A stretch of 64,000 bases of DNA from Haemophilus_A paraphrohaemolyticus_A (GTDB taxonomy: Bacteria > Pseudomonadota > Gammaproteobacteria > Enterobacterales > Pasteurellaceae). Made by a program: the position numbers and the translations under genes. The DNA lies in NCBI RefSeq assembly GCF_003253115.1, contig NZ_QEQF01000001.1, positions 558,001-622,000 of the forward strand, written 5' to 3'. The stretch's first letter is position 1. The number at the start of each line of letters is the position of its first letter. The notes under the pieces were generated by a model, which made no database searches, had not been told where the DNA came from, and saw only the letters and a program-made list of their open reading frames with translations. This document shows, piece after piece, positions 49,341 through 58,373 of the stretch.

Positions 49341-51188
49341 TTAATGCACATCATCATCCGCTAAAAAACCACCGCTTTGGTGTGTCCAGAGTTTGGCGTA
49401 AACACCACCTTGGGCGAGTAATTCTTCGTGTGAACCTTGTTCGACGATTTCACCTTTATCTAACACGATTAAGCGATCCATCGCCATAATGGTTGATAAA
49501 CGATGTGCAATGGCAACGACGGTTTTGCCTTCCATTAAGTTTGTAAGGTTCTCTTGAATTGCTACTTCCACCTCAGAGTCTAAAGCACTAGTTGCTTCAT
49601 CTAATAAGAGAATTGGAGCATCTTTGAGCATCACGCGTGCAATAGCAATCCGCTGGCGTTGTCCGCCTGAAAGTTTCACTCCTCGCTCCCCTACGTGGGC
49701 ATCAAAACCTGTCCTACCTTTAGCATCTTGAAGATTCGGGATAAACTCGCTTGCAGCAGCTTGTTCAACGGCTTTAAGCATCTCTTCTTCTGTCGCATTT
49801 GGTCTGCCATACATCAAATTTTCACGCACAGAGCGATGTAATAACGAAGTATCTTGGGTTACCAAACCAATTTGTGAACGTAAACTTTCTTGTGTGATGT
49901 CGCAAACGTTCTGACCATCAATGGTAATTGATCCGTTTTGAATATCGTAGAAACGGAGCAATAAGTTCGTCAGTGTTGATTTTCCTGCCCCACTGCGCCC
50001 GACTAAACCGACTTTTTCACCTGGTTTAATCGTTAAATCAAATTTTTTAAGCAATGGTTTACGTGGATCGTAAGCAAAATCAACGTGATCAAACTTGATT
50101 TCACCTTTGGTTACCACAAGCGGTTTGGCATCGGTTTTATCCACCACACTATGTGGTTTTGAGAGCGTTCCCATTCCATCTTGTACTGTGCCAATATTTT
50201 CAAATAAACGAGCGAATTCCCACATAATCCATTGTGATAAACCTTTGATGCGTAATGCTAAAGCAGTTGAAGTTGCTATCGCACCCGCACTCACAAGCTC
50301 TTGTGACCAAAGCCACAAGCCAATGCCTGCTGTAGAAACGATTAAACTGATGCTCGTGAAGTTAGTCAATGTTTCAATCACTGTCACCAAACGCATCTGT
50401 TTATGCACCGTGACCATAAACTCTTCCATTGACTCTTTCGCATAATCTGATTCACGATTGCCGTGTGAGAAGAGTTTGACTGTAGCGATGTTAGAATAAG
50501 CATCGGTAATTCGTCCTGTCATGAGGCTTCGTGCATCTGACTGTTCTTGGGCGGCAAAAGCAAGTTTCGGCACGAAAATTTTAATGGTTAAACCAAGTGA
50601 AATAATCCATAAAATAAAGGGCAAAAACAGCCAACCATCAAACTGCAGCAAGATCACACTTGAAGTTGCAAGATAAACGGCAACATAAATCAGCATATCC
50701 GCACAGGTCATCACCACATCGCGCACTGCAAGGGCTGTTTGCATCACTTTTGCTGATACACGCCCTGCAAATTCGTCTTGATAGAAGCCCATACTTTGTC
50801 CAAGCATCAAGCGGTGGAAATTCCAACGTAAACGCATAGGGAATACACCTTGCAAACTTTGGAAGCGGATACTGCTTGATAAAAAGACAAGTAGCACGCC
50901 TAAGATTGCGATGCAAAACATTGTGATAATTGAACCGCCTTTCTCTGCCCAAAGTGCAGACGGGCTGAAGCGATTGACCCAATCGACCAATTCGCCCATA
51001 AATTGAAATAGAACCGCCTCAATAATCCCCACGCTTGCCACCAAAATAGTAAGCAAAATCAGATAAAATCGCATTCCTGTTGTCGCATCATAAATGAAAG
51101 GGAGTAAACTTGCTTTTGGCGTTTTTGGTTGTTCGTTTGGATAGGTTTCGATTCTATTTTCAAACCAAGTGAATAATTTATTTAACAT
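49341..51188 (-). CDS. ABC exporter, fused membrane and ATPase domains
   Basis: A 615-residue half-transporter with an N-terminal six-helix domain (about residues 38-330) and a C-terminal ATPase: Walker A GRSGAGKST near 403, Q-loop LVTQDTSLL, signature LSGGQRQRIAIARV and Walker B ILLLDEATSALD. It would act as a homodimer, or a heterodimer with an unlinked partner. Related Pasteurellaceae proteins are annotated only as multidrug or lipid exporters, and the substrate cannot be inferred. No adaptor or partner gene is adjacent. The upstream NSS gene is separated by a terminator. Confidence 0.88.
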   Translation of the reverse strand: MLNKLFTWFENRIETYPNEQPKTPKASLLPFIYDATTGMRFYLILLTILVASVGIIEAVLFQFMGELVDWVNRFSPSALWAEKGGSIITMFCIAILGVLLVFLSSSIRFQSLQGVFPMRLRWNFHRLMLGQSMGFYQDEFAGRVSAKVMQTALAVRDVVMTCADMLIYVAVYLATSSVILLQFDGWLFLPFILWIISLGLTIKIFVPKLAFAAQEQSDARSLMTGRITDAYSNIATVKLFSHGNRESDYAKESMEEFMVTVHKQMRLVTVIETLTNFTSISLIVSTAGIGLWLWSQELVSAGAIATSTALALRIKGLSQWIMWEFARLFENIGTVQDGMGTLSKPHSVVDKTDAKPLVVTKGEIKFDHVDFAYDPRKPLLKKFDLTIKPGEKVGLVGRSGAGKSTLTNLLLRFYDIQNGSITIDGQNVCDITQESLRSQIGLVTQDTSLLHRSVRENLMYGRPNATEEEMLKAVEQAAASEFIPNLQDAKGRTGFDAHVGERGVKLSGGQRQRIAIARVMLKDAPILLLDEATSALDSEVEVAIQENLTNLMEGKTVVAIAHRLSTIMAMDRLIVLDKGEIVEQGSHEELLAQGGVYAKLWTHQSGGFLADDDVH

Positions 51189-51223
51189 GAATTTTCTAAG
51201 ATAGAAGCCCTAAGATAAAACAA

Positions 51224-51257
51224 AGACGCACTATGATGCGTCTATGAAAATGATAAA
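51224..51257 (-). terminator. Terminator after the NSS transporter gene
   Basis: AGACGCA (51234-51240) pairs with TGCGTCT (51247-51253); on the minus strand TTTGTTTTAT follows. It lies between the NSS gene and the ABC exporter, both on the minus strand. Confidence 0.85.
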
Positions 51258-51314
51258 AAATATTATACTTTTTTAAGCTGACTAAAAAAGCTTAAAATTT
51301 CGCCACTAATTTCT

Positions 51315-52670
51315 TTAAAGCGAATTAAAGAAAATCACCAGAATAATGACTGGAATCACAAATCTTACGTAATTAAACCAAAGATTTGTAAATGTCCTAC
51401 CAGCGCCTAATTCTTCTTTGGCTTCATCTTTTAAAACAAAACCAACGAAAATAGCACTACCTAATGCGGTTAAAATAAAGAGAATATTACCGCTGATGTA
51501 GTCGAAAGCATCAAAAATGCTTTTGCCTATAATGGTTGTCTCTTTCCAAAGATTATCGCCTAATATAGAAGGAATATTTCCTAAAATGAAAATAACACCT
51601 AATGTCACAGCAATTGCTTTTTTACGCCCCATTTTCGTTTTTTCTTGTAAAGCGGTAATAATCACTTCATAAATTGTTAATGATGTCGTTAATGCAGCAA
51701 CCACTAATAAGCCAAAAAAGATGATCGCAAAGATCGTCCCGCCCCACATATTTGAAAATACGATAGGTAAGCTTTGGAAGACGAGTGTTGGGCCTGAATC
51801 AGGTGGAACACCAAAACTAAAGAGCGATGGGAAGATCATAAATCCTGCAAGTACCGCAATAATAGTGTTCATAATGCCAGTAATGGTTGCGGTTTTTACT
51901 AGGTTTTCATTTTTGTCTAAGTAGCTTGAAAGCGTAATTAACACACCGAAACCAAGGCTTAATGCAAAGAACACTTGTCCTAATACAAACACGAAAAGTT
52001 GTGGCGTGATTTTAGAGAAATCTGGCATTAAATAGAATGAAATCCCTTCCATTGCGCCAGGTAAGGTAATGTTACGAATTACCATCACAAGCAAAAAGAC
52101 AAAGAGAATTGGCATTAAATATTTAACGGAACGTTCAATACCATCTACGATCCCTTTGACCAAAATGAAGTAGTTTACGATAACAAAAAGAAGCGTGTAG
52201 GCAATAATTCCCCATAGATTGTCGTGGATATTCTCTTTTAAGAAAGATGCTGTGTATTCCACATTAAGTGGCTGAGAAAAATCTAGTTTGCCTGTTAAAA
52301 GACTGCCGATATATTCAAGTACCCAGCCACCAAGCACCATATAATAGGCAAGAATCCCGAAGGCCCCAAGCAAACCAGTATAACCTAAAATTTTCCAGCC
52401 TCTGGCAATTTTTTTACCATTTGCATGACCGCTAAACGCATCAATTGCATTCACTTTCATTCGGCGACCAATGACGTTCTCAACTAAGATCATCGGAATA
52501 CCGATCACAATCATTGCAACACAAAATAAGAAAACATAAGCACCGCCACCATTTTCACCGACTAAATAGGGAAAACGCCACGTTGCACCGAAGCCGACAG
52601 TTGCACCTGCAACGGTCATCACATAAGCTAATCGGCTAGACCAAGACTGTCGTTCTTCTTGATTAGACAT
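51315..52670 (-). CDS. Neurotransmitter:sodium symporter family amino-acid transporter
   Basis: NSS (SNF) proteins import amino acids or related compounds with sodium; bacterial members include LeuT, TnaT and MhsT. The 451-residue product has about 11 hydrophobic helices, as in MhsT-type proteins that lack the twelfth. TM1 reads ATVGFGATWRFPYLVGENGG, a slight variant of the family GLGNIWRFPY. The substrate is unknown. It is placed directly after lpxA, where lpxB would be expected, but is separated by a terminator. Confidence 0.9.
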   Translation of the reverse strand: MSNQEERQSWSSRLAYVMTVAGATVGFGATWRFPYLVGENGGGAYVFLFCVAMIVIGIPMILVENVIGRRMKVNAIDAFSGHANGKKIARGWKILGYTGLLGAFGILAYYMVLGGWVLEYIGSLLTGKLDFSQPLNVEYTASFLKENIHDNLWGIIAYTLLFVIVNYFILVKGIVDGIERSVKYLMPILFVFLLVMVIRNITLPGAMEGISFYLMPDFSKITPQLFVFVLGQVFFALSLGFGVLITLSSYLDKNENLVKTATITGIMNTIIAVLAGFMIFPSLFSFGVPPDSGPTLVFQSLPIVFSNMWGGTIFAIIFFGLLVVAALTTSLTIYEVIITALQEKTKMGRKKAIAVTLGVIFILGNIPSILGDNLWKETTIIGKSIFDAFDYISGNILFILTALGSAIFVGFVLKDEAKEELGAGRTFTNLWFNYVRFVIPVIILVIFFNSL

Positions 52671-52695
52671 AAAAAATAAAATCTCCTAAAACAAA

Positions 52696-52728
52696 TTTAC
52701 CCTGTTCGGAAACAGGGTAAACCTGGAT
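52696..52728 (-). terminator. Terminator at the end of the lpx-bam cluster
   Basis: TTTACCCTGTT (52696-52706) pairs with AACAGGGTAAA (52711-52721); on the minus strand it ends with TTTGTTTT. It lies 15-47 bp after the lpxA stop codon. Confidence 0.88.
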
Positions 52729-52742
52729 AAACACACTAAAAA

Positions 52743-53537
52743 TTAACGAATAATGCCACGTGTTGAGCGCTTGAAGAAATCAAGATAAACCGCAACCACA
52801 GGCTCTTTTAACGCCATTTCTTCTAATTCTGGTAAAATTTCTTCTACCGTTTTGCTTGACGTGTAGATTAACTTATAAGCAGCTCGAATCGCGTGCATTG
52901 CTGGTTTATCAAAACCACGACGTTTTAAGCCTTCAAAGTTAATACCGAATGGGCGAGCGTGGTTACCTTGTGCCATCACATAAGGAGGTACATCTTGGCT
53001 AACCATTGAACCACCGCCAAGCATCACGTGCGAACCGATCACAGCAAATTGGTGAATCGCAGACATTCCACCTACAATTACAAAATCATCTAACGTCACA
53101 TGCCCTGCAAGCGTACCGTTGTTTGCAATGATACAACGGTTACCAATGCTACAATCGTGAGCAATGTGGCAGTTAATCATAAATAAATTATCGTTTCCAA
53201 CACGCGTTATGCCACCACCCTGCACAGTGCCACGGTGAATGGTCACGCTTTCGCGGATACGATTACGATCACCGATGATCGTTTTAGTCGGCTCGCCTTG
53301 ATATTTTAAATCTTGGTTAATTTCACCAATACTCGCGAATTGGAAAATATGGTTATCTTCACCAATCTCAGTAATGCCGTTGATCACCACGTGCGAATGA
53401 ATTTTGGTTCTCGCCCCTATTTTGACATCTTTACCGATAACTGAAAATGGTCCGATTTCAACGTGAGCGCCAATTTGGGCACCTTCTTCTACAATCGCTA
53501 ATGGGCTGATTTTTGCAGTTGAATCAATTAAACGCAT
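52743..53537 (-). CDS. lpxA: UDP-N-acetylglucosamine O-acyltransferase LpxA
   Basis: LpxA adds the first acyl chain to UDP-GlcNAc, starting lipid A synthesis. The 264-residue product is built of hexapeptide repeats forming a left-handed beta-helix, with the catalytic histidine in NCHIAHDCSIG near 125 and a helical C-terminus. It is the last gene of the cluster here; in E. coli and H. influenzae lpxB follows directly, but here a terminator and an NSS transporter do. Confidence 0.96.
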   Translation of the reverse strand: MRLIDSTAKISPLAIVEEGAQIGAHVEIGPFSVIGKDVKIGARTKIHSHVVINGITEIGEDNHIFQFASIGEINQDLKYQGEPTKTIIGDRNRIRESVTIHRGTVQGGGITRVGNDNLFMINCHIAHDCSIGNRCIIANNGTLAGHVTLDDFVIVGGMSAIHQFAVIGSHVMLGGGSMVSQDVPPYVMAQGNHARPFGINFEGLKRRGFDKPAMHAIRAAYKLIYTSSKTVEEILPELEEMALKEPVVAVYLDFFKRSTRGIIR

Positions 53538-53562
53538 AATAAACTCCCCTTCCTAATTTGGG

Positions 53563-54027
53563 TTATTTTCTTGCACACATTAAGTCTGCTTCACAAGCCA
53601 ATTTACCATCTACATAAGCTTTACCTGTAAATTTGGTAATACCACGTTTTTCTGTTAGAAATTCCACTTCTAAAACTAGCTGATCACCTGGCACAACAGG
53701 GCGTTTAAAGCGTGCATTATCAATTGCAGCAAAATAATAAAGCTCGCCCTCTTTCATTTTGCCATAGCTCGCCACGGCCAAAATACCCGTTGCTTGAGCC
53801 ATTGCCTCTAAAATTAATACGCCAGGGAAAATCGGTTTTTGTGGGAAATGACCTGTAAAGCAAGGCTCATTAACACTCACATTTTTTACTGCTCTTAACC
53901 ATTTACCTTCTTCATAGTCTGTTACACGATCGACTAAAAGGAATGGATAGCGATGCGGTAGCATATCCATAATTTCCGTGACTTCAATTACCTTTGGTTC
54001 TCTATTTTCTTGAATCTCAATTGTCAT
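53563..54027 (-). CDS. fabZ: 3-hydroxyacyl-ACP dehydratase FabZ
   Basis: FabZ dehydrates beta-hydroxyacyl-ACP in fatty-acid elongation and competes with LpxA for hydroxymyristoyl-ACP. The 154-residue hotdog-fold protein has the LPHRYPFLLVDRV segment near residue 25, the catalytic histidine in GHFPQKPIFPGV and the glutamate in ILEAMAQATG. It lies 25 bp upstream of lpxA and 37 bp downstream of lpxD, the invariant gammaproteobacterial order. Confidence 0.96.
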   Translation of the reverse strand: MTIEIQENREPKVIEVTEIMDMLPHRYPFLLVDRVTDYEEGKWLRAVKNVSVNEPCFTGHFPQKPIFPGVLILEAMAQATGILAVASYGKMKEGELYYFAAIDNARFKRPVVPGDQLVLEVEFLTEKRGITKFTGKAYVDGKLACEADLMCARK

Positions 54028-54064
54028 TATTTAAAAGACCTCTATCAATTTGATTAAATTCAGT

Positions 54065-55090
54065 TTATTCAGCTAATTTTTTTTCTAATGCTTTCACACG
54101 CTCATTGATTTTATCAATATTCATTGTTAAAGCTGCCGTTTTACGCCATTGTTTATTTGTTTGAGCAGGAATCCCCGAAGAATAAATACCTTTCTCGGTA
54201 ATTGGCTTCATAATCATACTCATACCTGTAATAATTGCTCCATCACAAATTTCCATATGACCATTTAACACGCTTGCCCCACCAATTTGGCAGAAACGCC
54301 CAACTTTTAAACTACCTGCCATAATGACACCACCTGCAACCGCTGTGCCATAACCAATGTGAACATTATGAGCAATTTGGCAAAGATTATCTATAATCAC
54401 ATTATCTTCAATCACAGTCGGATCAAGTGCACCACGGTCAATACAAGTACAAGCCCCAATTTCCACATGGTTACCAATAATAACACCACCTGTTTGTGGG
54501 ATCTTTATCCATTGCCCTTTATCATTAGCATAACCGAAACCATCTGAGCCAATCACGGCAGAAGATTGGATTAAACAATGTTCCCCAATTTTCACTTGAT
54601 GATAAACTGATACATTCGCCCAAAGTTGAGTGCCTGTCCCGATTTGGCTATTTTGCCCTACAAAACAACCAGCTCCAATCACAACATCATCACCAAGTTC
54701 CACTCCTGCTTCAATCACCGCATTCGCACCAACCGATACATTCAGCCCTAATTTTGCTTCAGGCGAAATCACCGCACTTGGATGAATATTAGAAGCCGCT
54801 TTGGGGGTGCTGTCCATATATTGAGCGAGTAAGGCATAAGCCAAATAAGGATTAGCAACGATCACAATATTTTGATCTTCTCGACAATACGGAACATCGT
54901 CTTCGTTCACAATAATCGCTCCCGCTTGGCAAGCGGTTAAATTTTCTCGATATTTTGCATTAGAAATAAAGGTAATTTGCGAGCCATTTGCCTTGTCTAA
55001 AGCAGCGATACTTTGAATAGGCAAATCGGTGTTACCTCTAACAGTACCACCGATATGCTCCGCTAATTCAATTAAACGGAAAGTAGCCAT
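54065..55090 (-). CDS. lpxD: UDP-3-O-acylglucosamine N-acyltransferase LpxD
   Basis: LpxD adds the N-linked hydroxyacyl chain in the third step of lipid A synthesis. The 341-residue protein has an N-terminal uridine-binding domain (GGTVRGNTDLPIQSIAALD), then a hexapeptide-repeat beta-helix with the catalytic histidine in QIAHNVHIGYGTAVAGGV, and a C-terminal helix. Its ATG overlaps the last base of the skp stop codon. Confidence 0.96.
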   Translation of the reverse strand: MATFRLIELAEHIGGTVRGNTDLPIQSIAALDKANGSQITFISNAKYRENLTACQAGAIIVNEDDVPYCREDQNIVIVANPYLAYALLAQYMDSTPKAASNIHPSAVISPEAKLGLNVSVGANAVIEAGVELGDDVVIGAGCFVGQNSQIGTGTQLWANVSVYHQVKIGEHCLIQSSAVIGSDGFGYANDKGQWIKIPQTGGVIIGNHVEIGACTCIDRGALDPTVIEDNVIIDNLCQIAHNVHIGYGTAVAGGVIMAGSLKVGRFCQIGGASVLNGHMEICDGAIITGMSMIMKPITEKGIYSSGIPAQTNKQWRKTAALTMNIDKINERVKALEKKLAE

Positions 55091-55860
55091 TATTTTTTCG
55101 CTTCTTCTGGTTTAGCTTGCTCAGTTTTTGTTGCATCTGCTTTAGGTGCTTCTGGCAATTTAATTTCTGGATGTTTTGCTTTAATTGCATCTAACACAGC
55201 TTCAGTGATATCTTTGCTTTCATCTTCAGCGTAAAGTGCAGCTTGTGGTTGAAGAATTAAGGTATAACCTTTCGCTTTTGCTACTTCTTTAATAGTTGCA
55301 TTCACTTCATCAATCGCAGTTTTTTGTGCTTCTTGAGGATTTAAACCACCACTATTTTTATTTGCATCTTCAATTTTTTGTTGGAAAGCATCCGCACGTT
55401 TTTGGAAATCTTCTGCTTTTTTCGCAAACTCTTGTTCACGTTTTTGAATTTCAGCCACTTTGTTTTCAAAAGCTTTTGCTTTGCCTTCAATTTTTGCTTG
55501 GCGAGCTTGGATCTCTTTAGCACGTAAACGCGGTGCATCCTTCTCTAATTGAGCAACCTCTTTTTTCAATGTCGCTTCAACGGTTGCTTGTTCTTTTTGA
55601 AGATTTTTTGCATCAATATTTAATGCATCACGCTCAGCTGTTAATTTTTTATTTTCTTCTGCTAATTTTTTATCTTCATCAGCAAATTTAGCCTGATTTT
55701 CTTTCATAAAATTTTCAAATTTAATTGAAGCATCAAGAAGAACTGGATGGTTCTGCATCACATAACCAGGATCAACAAAACCGATAGTATCTGCTGCATT
55801 CGCTACAGCTGAAGTTGCAAGTAAAGCACTTAATGCACTGATTTTAAATAACTTTTTCAT
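55090..55860 (-). CDS. skp: Periplasmic chaperone Skp (OmpH), unusually long
   Basis: Skp is a periplasmic holdase that carries unfolded outer-membrane proteins to the Bam complex. The product has a signal peptide MKKLFKISALSALLATSAVA with cleavage after AHA-like ANA (about residue 22). The trimerisation core IGFVDPGYVMQNHP follows, and then long Lys/Glu/Gln/Ala-rich coiled-coil arms. At 256 residues it is far longer than the 161 residues of E. coli: the arms are extended by about 60 residues, and a charged Lys/Glu/Ala/Pro-rich tail of about 20 is added. It sits between bamA and lpxD as usual. Confidence 0.92.
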   Translation of the reverse strand: MKKLFKISALSALLATSAVANAADTIGFVDPGYVMQNHPVLLDASIKFENFMKENQAKFADEDKKLAEENKKLTAERDALNIDAKNLQKEQATVEATLKKEVAQLEKDAPRLRAKEIQARQAKIEGKAKAFENKVAEIQKREQEFAKKAEDFQKRADAFQQKIEDANKNSGGLNPQEAQKTAIDEVNATIKEVAKAKGYTLILQPQAALYAEDESKDITEAVLDAIKAKHPEIKLPEAPKADATKTEQAKPEEAKK

Positions 55861-55886
55861 TTTTTATCCTTAATTTAAACGAATGA

Positions 55887-55928
55887 AAGCGGTCAAATTT
55901 GCAAATTATTTTACTAAATCAACCGCTT
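55887..55928 (-). repeat. Inverted uptake-signal pair between bamA and skp
   Basis: AAGCGGT (55887-55893) and ACCGCTT (55922-55928) are inverted over a 28-base spacer. Pairing of the interior is poor and there is no T-run, so it is probably not a strong terminator. Confidence 0.4.
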
Positions 55929-55935
55929 ATCATAA

Positions 55936-58320
55936 CTAGAATGTACTACCGATATTAAATTGGAATTGTTCCACTTCATCATTCTCATATTTTTTGATTG
56001 GTTTCGCATATGAGAAAGAGAGTGGACCAATTGGTGACATCCATTGGAATGCCACGCCAGCAGAGGCTCTCACTCGTTTGTAATCGCCAAAATCTGGTAA
56101 AGTCGGGTAATCCAATTTTTTCCATTTAGTATTCCACACGCTTGCTGCATCAACAAACAATGATGTGCGAACATTGTGCTGGAATTTATCGGCAATAAAT
56201 GGTGTTGGTGTAATTAACTCAAGATTTGCCGTTGCAATCGTATTACCACCAATAACATCATTACTTGCTGAGGTAAAGTTACCCGCATCTCTATTCCAAT
56301 AAATTGCTTTAGGACCAATAGCACCATACGCGAAACCGCGAATTGTACCAATACCACCTGCGGTGTACAGTTGATAGAACGGCACTTCTTTACCTCCAAA
56401 ACCGTTGGTATAACCTAAACTTGCACGAGTTGAAAGCACCCATTTATGTTCGCGGTTTAATGGAATATATTTCGCGAAATCTGCATTCAAACGATAGTAT
56501 TTATTATCTGAACCAGGAATTGTTACTTTACCACCAATACTTGCACTTGCTCCTTCCGTTGGGAAATAACCACGGTTTAAGCTGTTGTAATTCCAACCAA
56601 ATGAGAAATCGAAATCGTCCGCTTTCATTTTACCGTAACGGCTTGGGTCATCGCCCACTAAAGGGAAACTCATTGAGCGAACGTATTTTTCACGCGTAAA
56701 CTCACGTTGTACATTGCTTAAGCTATCGTGTGTATAACCTAAACCCGTATAGAATGAGTTATATTCATTTACAGGAAAGCCTAGGTTTACATTCGCCCCA
56801 TAACTGCGGCGTTTATACGAAGAAACGTTGTCATTTTTTGAGTTATCGTAATCTTCGAAGAAGACATTACCACCTAAACTTACCCCATCTTTTGTGAAGT
56901 ATGGTTCGGTATAGCCTAAAGCAACACTTGTACCATAATCGTTACGCGTACCATTTAAGCTAATCGTTGAGCCCATTCCCAAGAAGTTATCTTGTTTGAT
57001 ACCTGCTTGATAACTGATACCGCTTTCTGTACCGTAACCAATACCGAAGTTGATGCTACCAGTATTACGCTCTTTAATCGCATACACTAAATCCACTTGG
57101 TCAGTTGTATTTGGCACCGCAGGCATTTGCATATCAACGCTTTCATAGAAACCAGTTCTTTCTAAACGTGATTTACCAAGCGATGCCGCAGTAGTGGATA
57201 ACCAAGCACCTTCTTGCTGACGCATTTCACGACGCAATGTTGAATCAGCGGTAACATTATTGCCTTCAAAGCGAATTTTACGTACATATACACGCGGACC
57301 AGCTTCAACAACAAAATTGACTTGAACAGTTTTCTCATCTTCATCAAATTTCGGATAGAGATCGACTTGTGCTGAGCCAAAACCATTCTCACCTAATTTT
57401 TGTTTGATTGCTTCCTCAATTTTCAATAAATCATCTTTGCGGAAAAGATCGCCCGTTTGGTAATCTTTTAACAATGCGTTGAGTTGGTTACCTAAATTGG
57501 CAGTGTTACCAATAATACGCACATCGCTTACTTTATACTGTTCACCTTCTGATACCTGATAGGTTAAATCTACTTCTTTTTTATCATCAGTAAATTTCAC
57601 ATCCGTACCGGTTAAAGCAAATTTTGCATAACCACGGTTCATATAGAAATCACGGATTGTGTCTAAATCTTTTGCGTATGCTTGGGATTCAAACTTACTA
57701 CTTGCAAAAATATTAAACCAAGAAACATCTGGTTGAATATCAAGCTGTTTAGTTAGTTCTTTTGAGCTAAATGCGTGATTACCTTCGAAATTGATGTGTT
57801 TTACGTATGCTACATCACCTTCTTTAATGTCTAATTTAACATTAATTCCACCATTTTCTGCTCGGGTAGTAATCGTATCAATGGTTGCGGTATAACGACC
57901 AATAGAGTGATAATGTTCAATCAAACCTTGTTTGAAAGATTCTAATTTTTGCGCATCAAAAACTTCACCTTTCGCAATTAAATTAGCTTTTAAATTTTGC
58001 TCTAATGCATCTTTAGGGATTGCACCATTACCCTCAATATCTACGGTATTGATTAAAGGGCGCTCTGCCACTTTAATAACTAACGTATTGCCTTCACGTG
58101 CTGCGCGCACATCTTGGTAACGATTTTGAATGAAAAGACTTCTTACAACATTCGCCACATCAGCATCTGTTGCTGTTTGACCGACACGAACAGGTAAAGC
58201 TGAAATGATCGCTTCGCCCGTTTCAGGCTGTACACCATCAACACGAATATCTTTTACTACAAATGGTGCAGCCATCACACCATTGGCAATTAAAAGAGAA
58301 GAAAGCAATAATTTTTTCAT
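55936..58320 (-). CDS. bamA: Outer-membrane protein assembly factor BamA
   Basis: BamA is the central subunit of the machine that inserts beta-barrel proteins into the outer membrane. The 794-residue product has a signal peptide (MKKLLLSSLLIANGVMA), five POTRA domains (about residues 20-420) and a C-terminal 16-strand barrel. The lid-loop motif appears as GTIRGFAYGAIGP (IRGF instead of VRGF), and the last residue is phenylalanine (NIGSTF), as required for barrel recognition. It is between rseP (53 bp upstream) and skp. Confidence 0.97.
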   Translation of the reverse strand: MKKLLLSSLLIANGVMAAPFVVKDIRVDGVQPETGEAIISALPVRVGQTATDADVANVVRSLFIQNRYQDVRAAREGNTLVIKVAERPLINTVDIEGNGAIPKDALEQNLKANLIAKGEVFDAQKLESFKQGLIEHYHSIGRYTATIDTITTRAENGGINVKLDIKEGDVAYVKHINFEGNHAFSSKELTKQLDIQPDVSWFNIFASSKFESQAYAKDLDTIRDFYMNRGYAKFALTGTDVKFTDDKKEVDLTYQVSEGEQYKVSDVRIIGNTANLGNQLNALLKDYQTGDLFRKDDLLKIEEAIKQKLGENGFGSAQVDLYPKFDEDEKTVQVNFVVEAGPRVYVRKIRFEGNNVTADSTLRREMRQQEGAWLSTTAASLGKSRLERTGFYESVDMQMPAVPNTTDQVDLVYAIKERNTGSINFGIGYGTESGISYQAGIKQDNFLGMGSTISLNGTRNDYGTSVALGYTEPYFTKDGVSLGGNVFFEDYDNSKNDNVSSYKRRSYGANVNLGFPVNEYNSFYTGLGYTHDSLSNVQREFTREKYVRSMSFPLVGDDPSRYGKMKADDFDFSFGWNYNSLNRGYFPTEGASASIGGKVTIPGSDNKYYRLNADFAKYIPLNREHKWVLSTRASLGYTNGFGGKEVPFYQLYTAGGIGTIRGFAYGAIGPKAIYWNRDAGNFTSASNDVIGGNTIATANLELITPTPFIADKFQHNVRTSLFVDAASVWNTKWKKLDYPTLPDFGDYKRVRASAGVAFQWMSPIGPLSFSYAKPIKKYENDEVEQFQFNIGSTF

Positions 58321-58373
58321 TGAAATTATCCTATGAAAGTTTTGTAAAAGAGTCAGCGATTTACACCGCTGGT

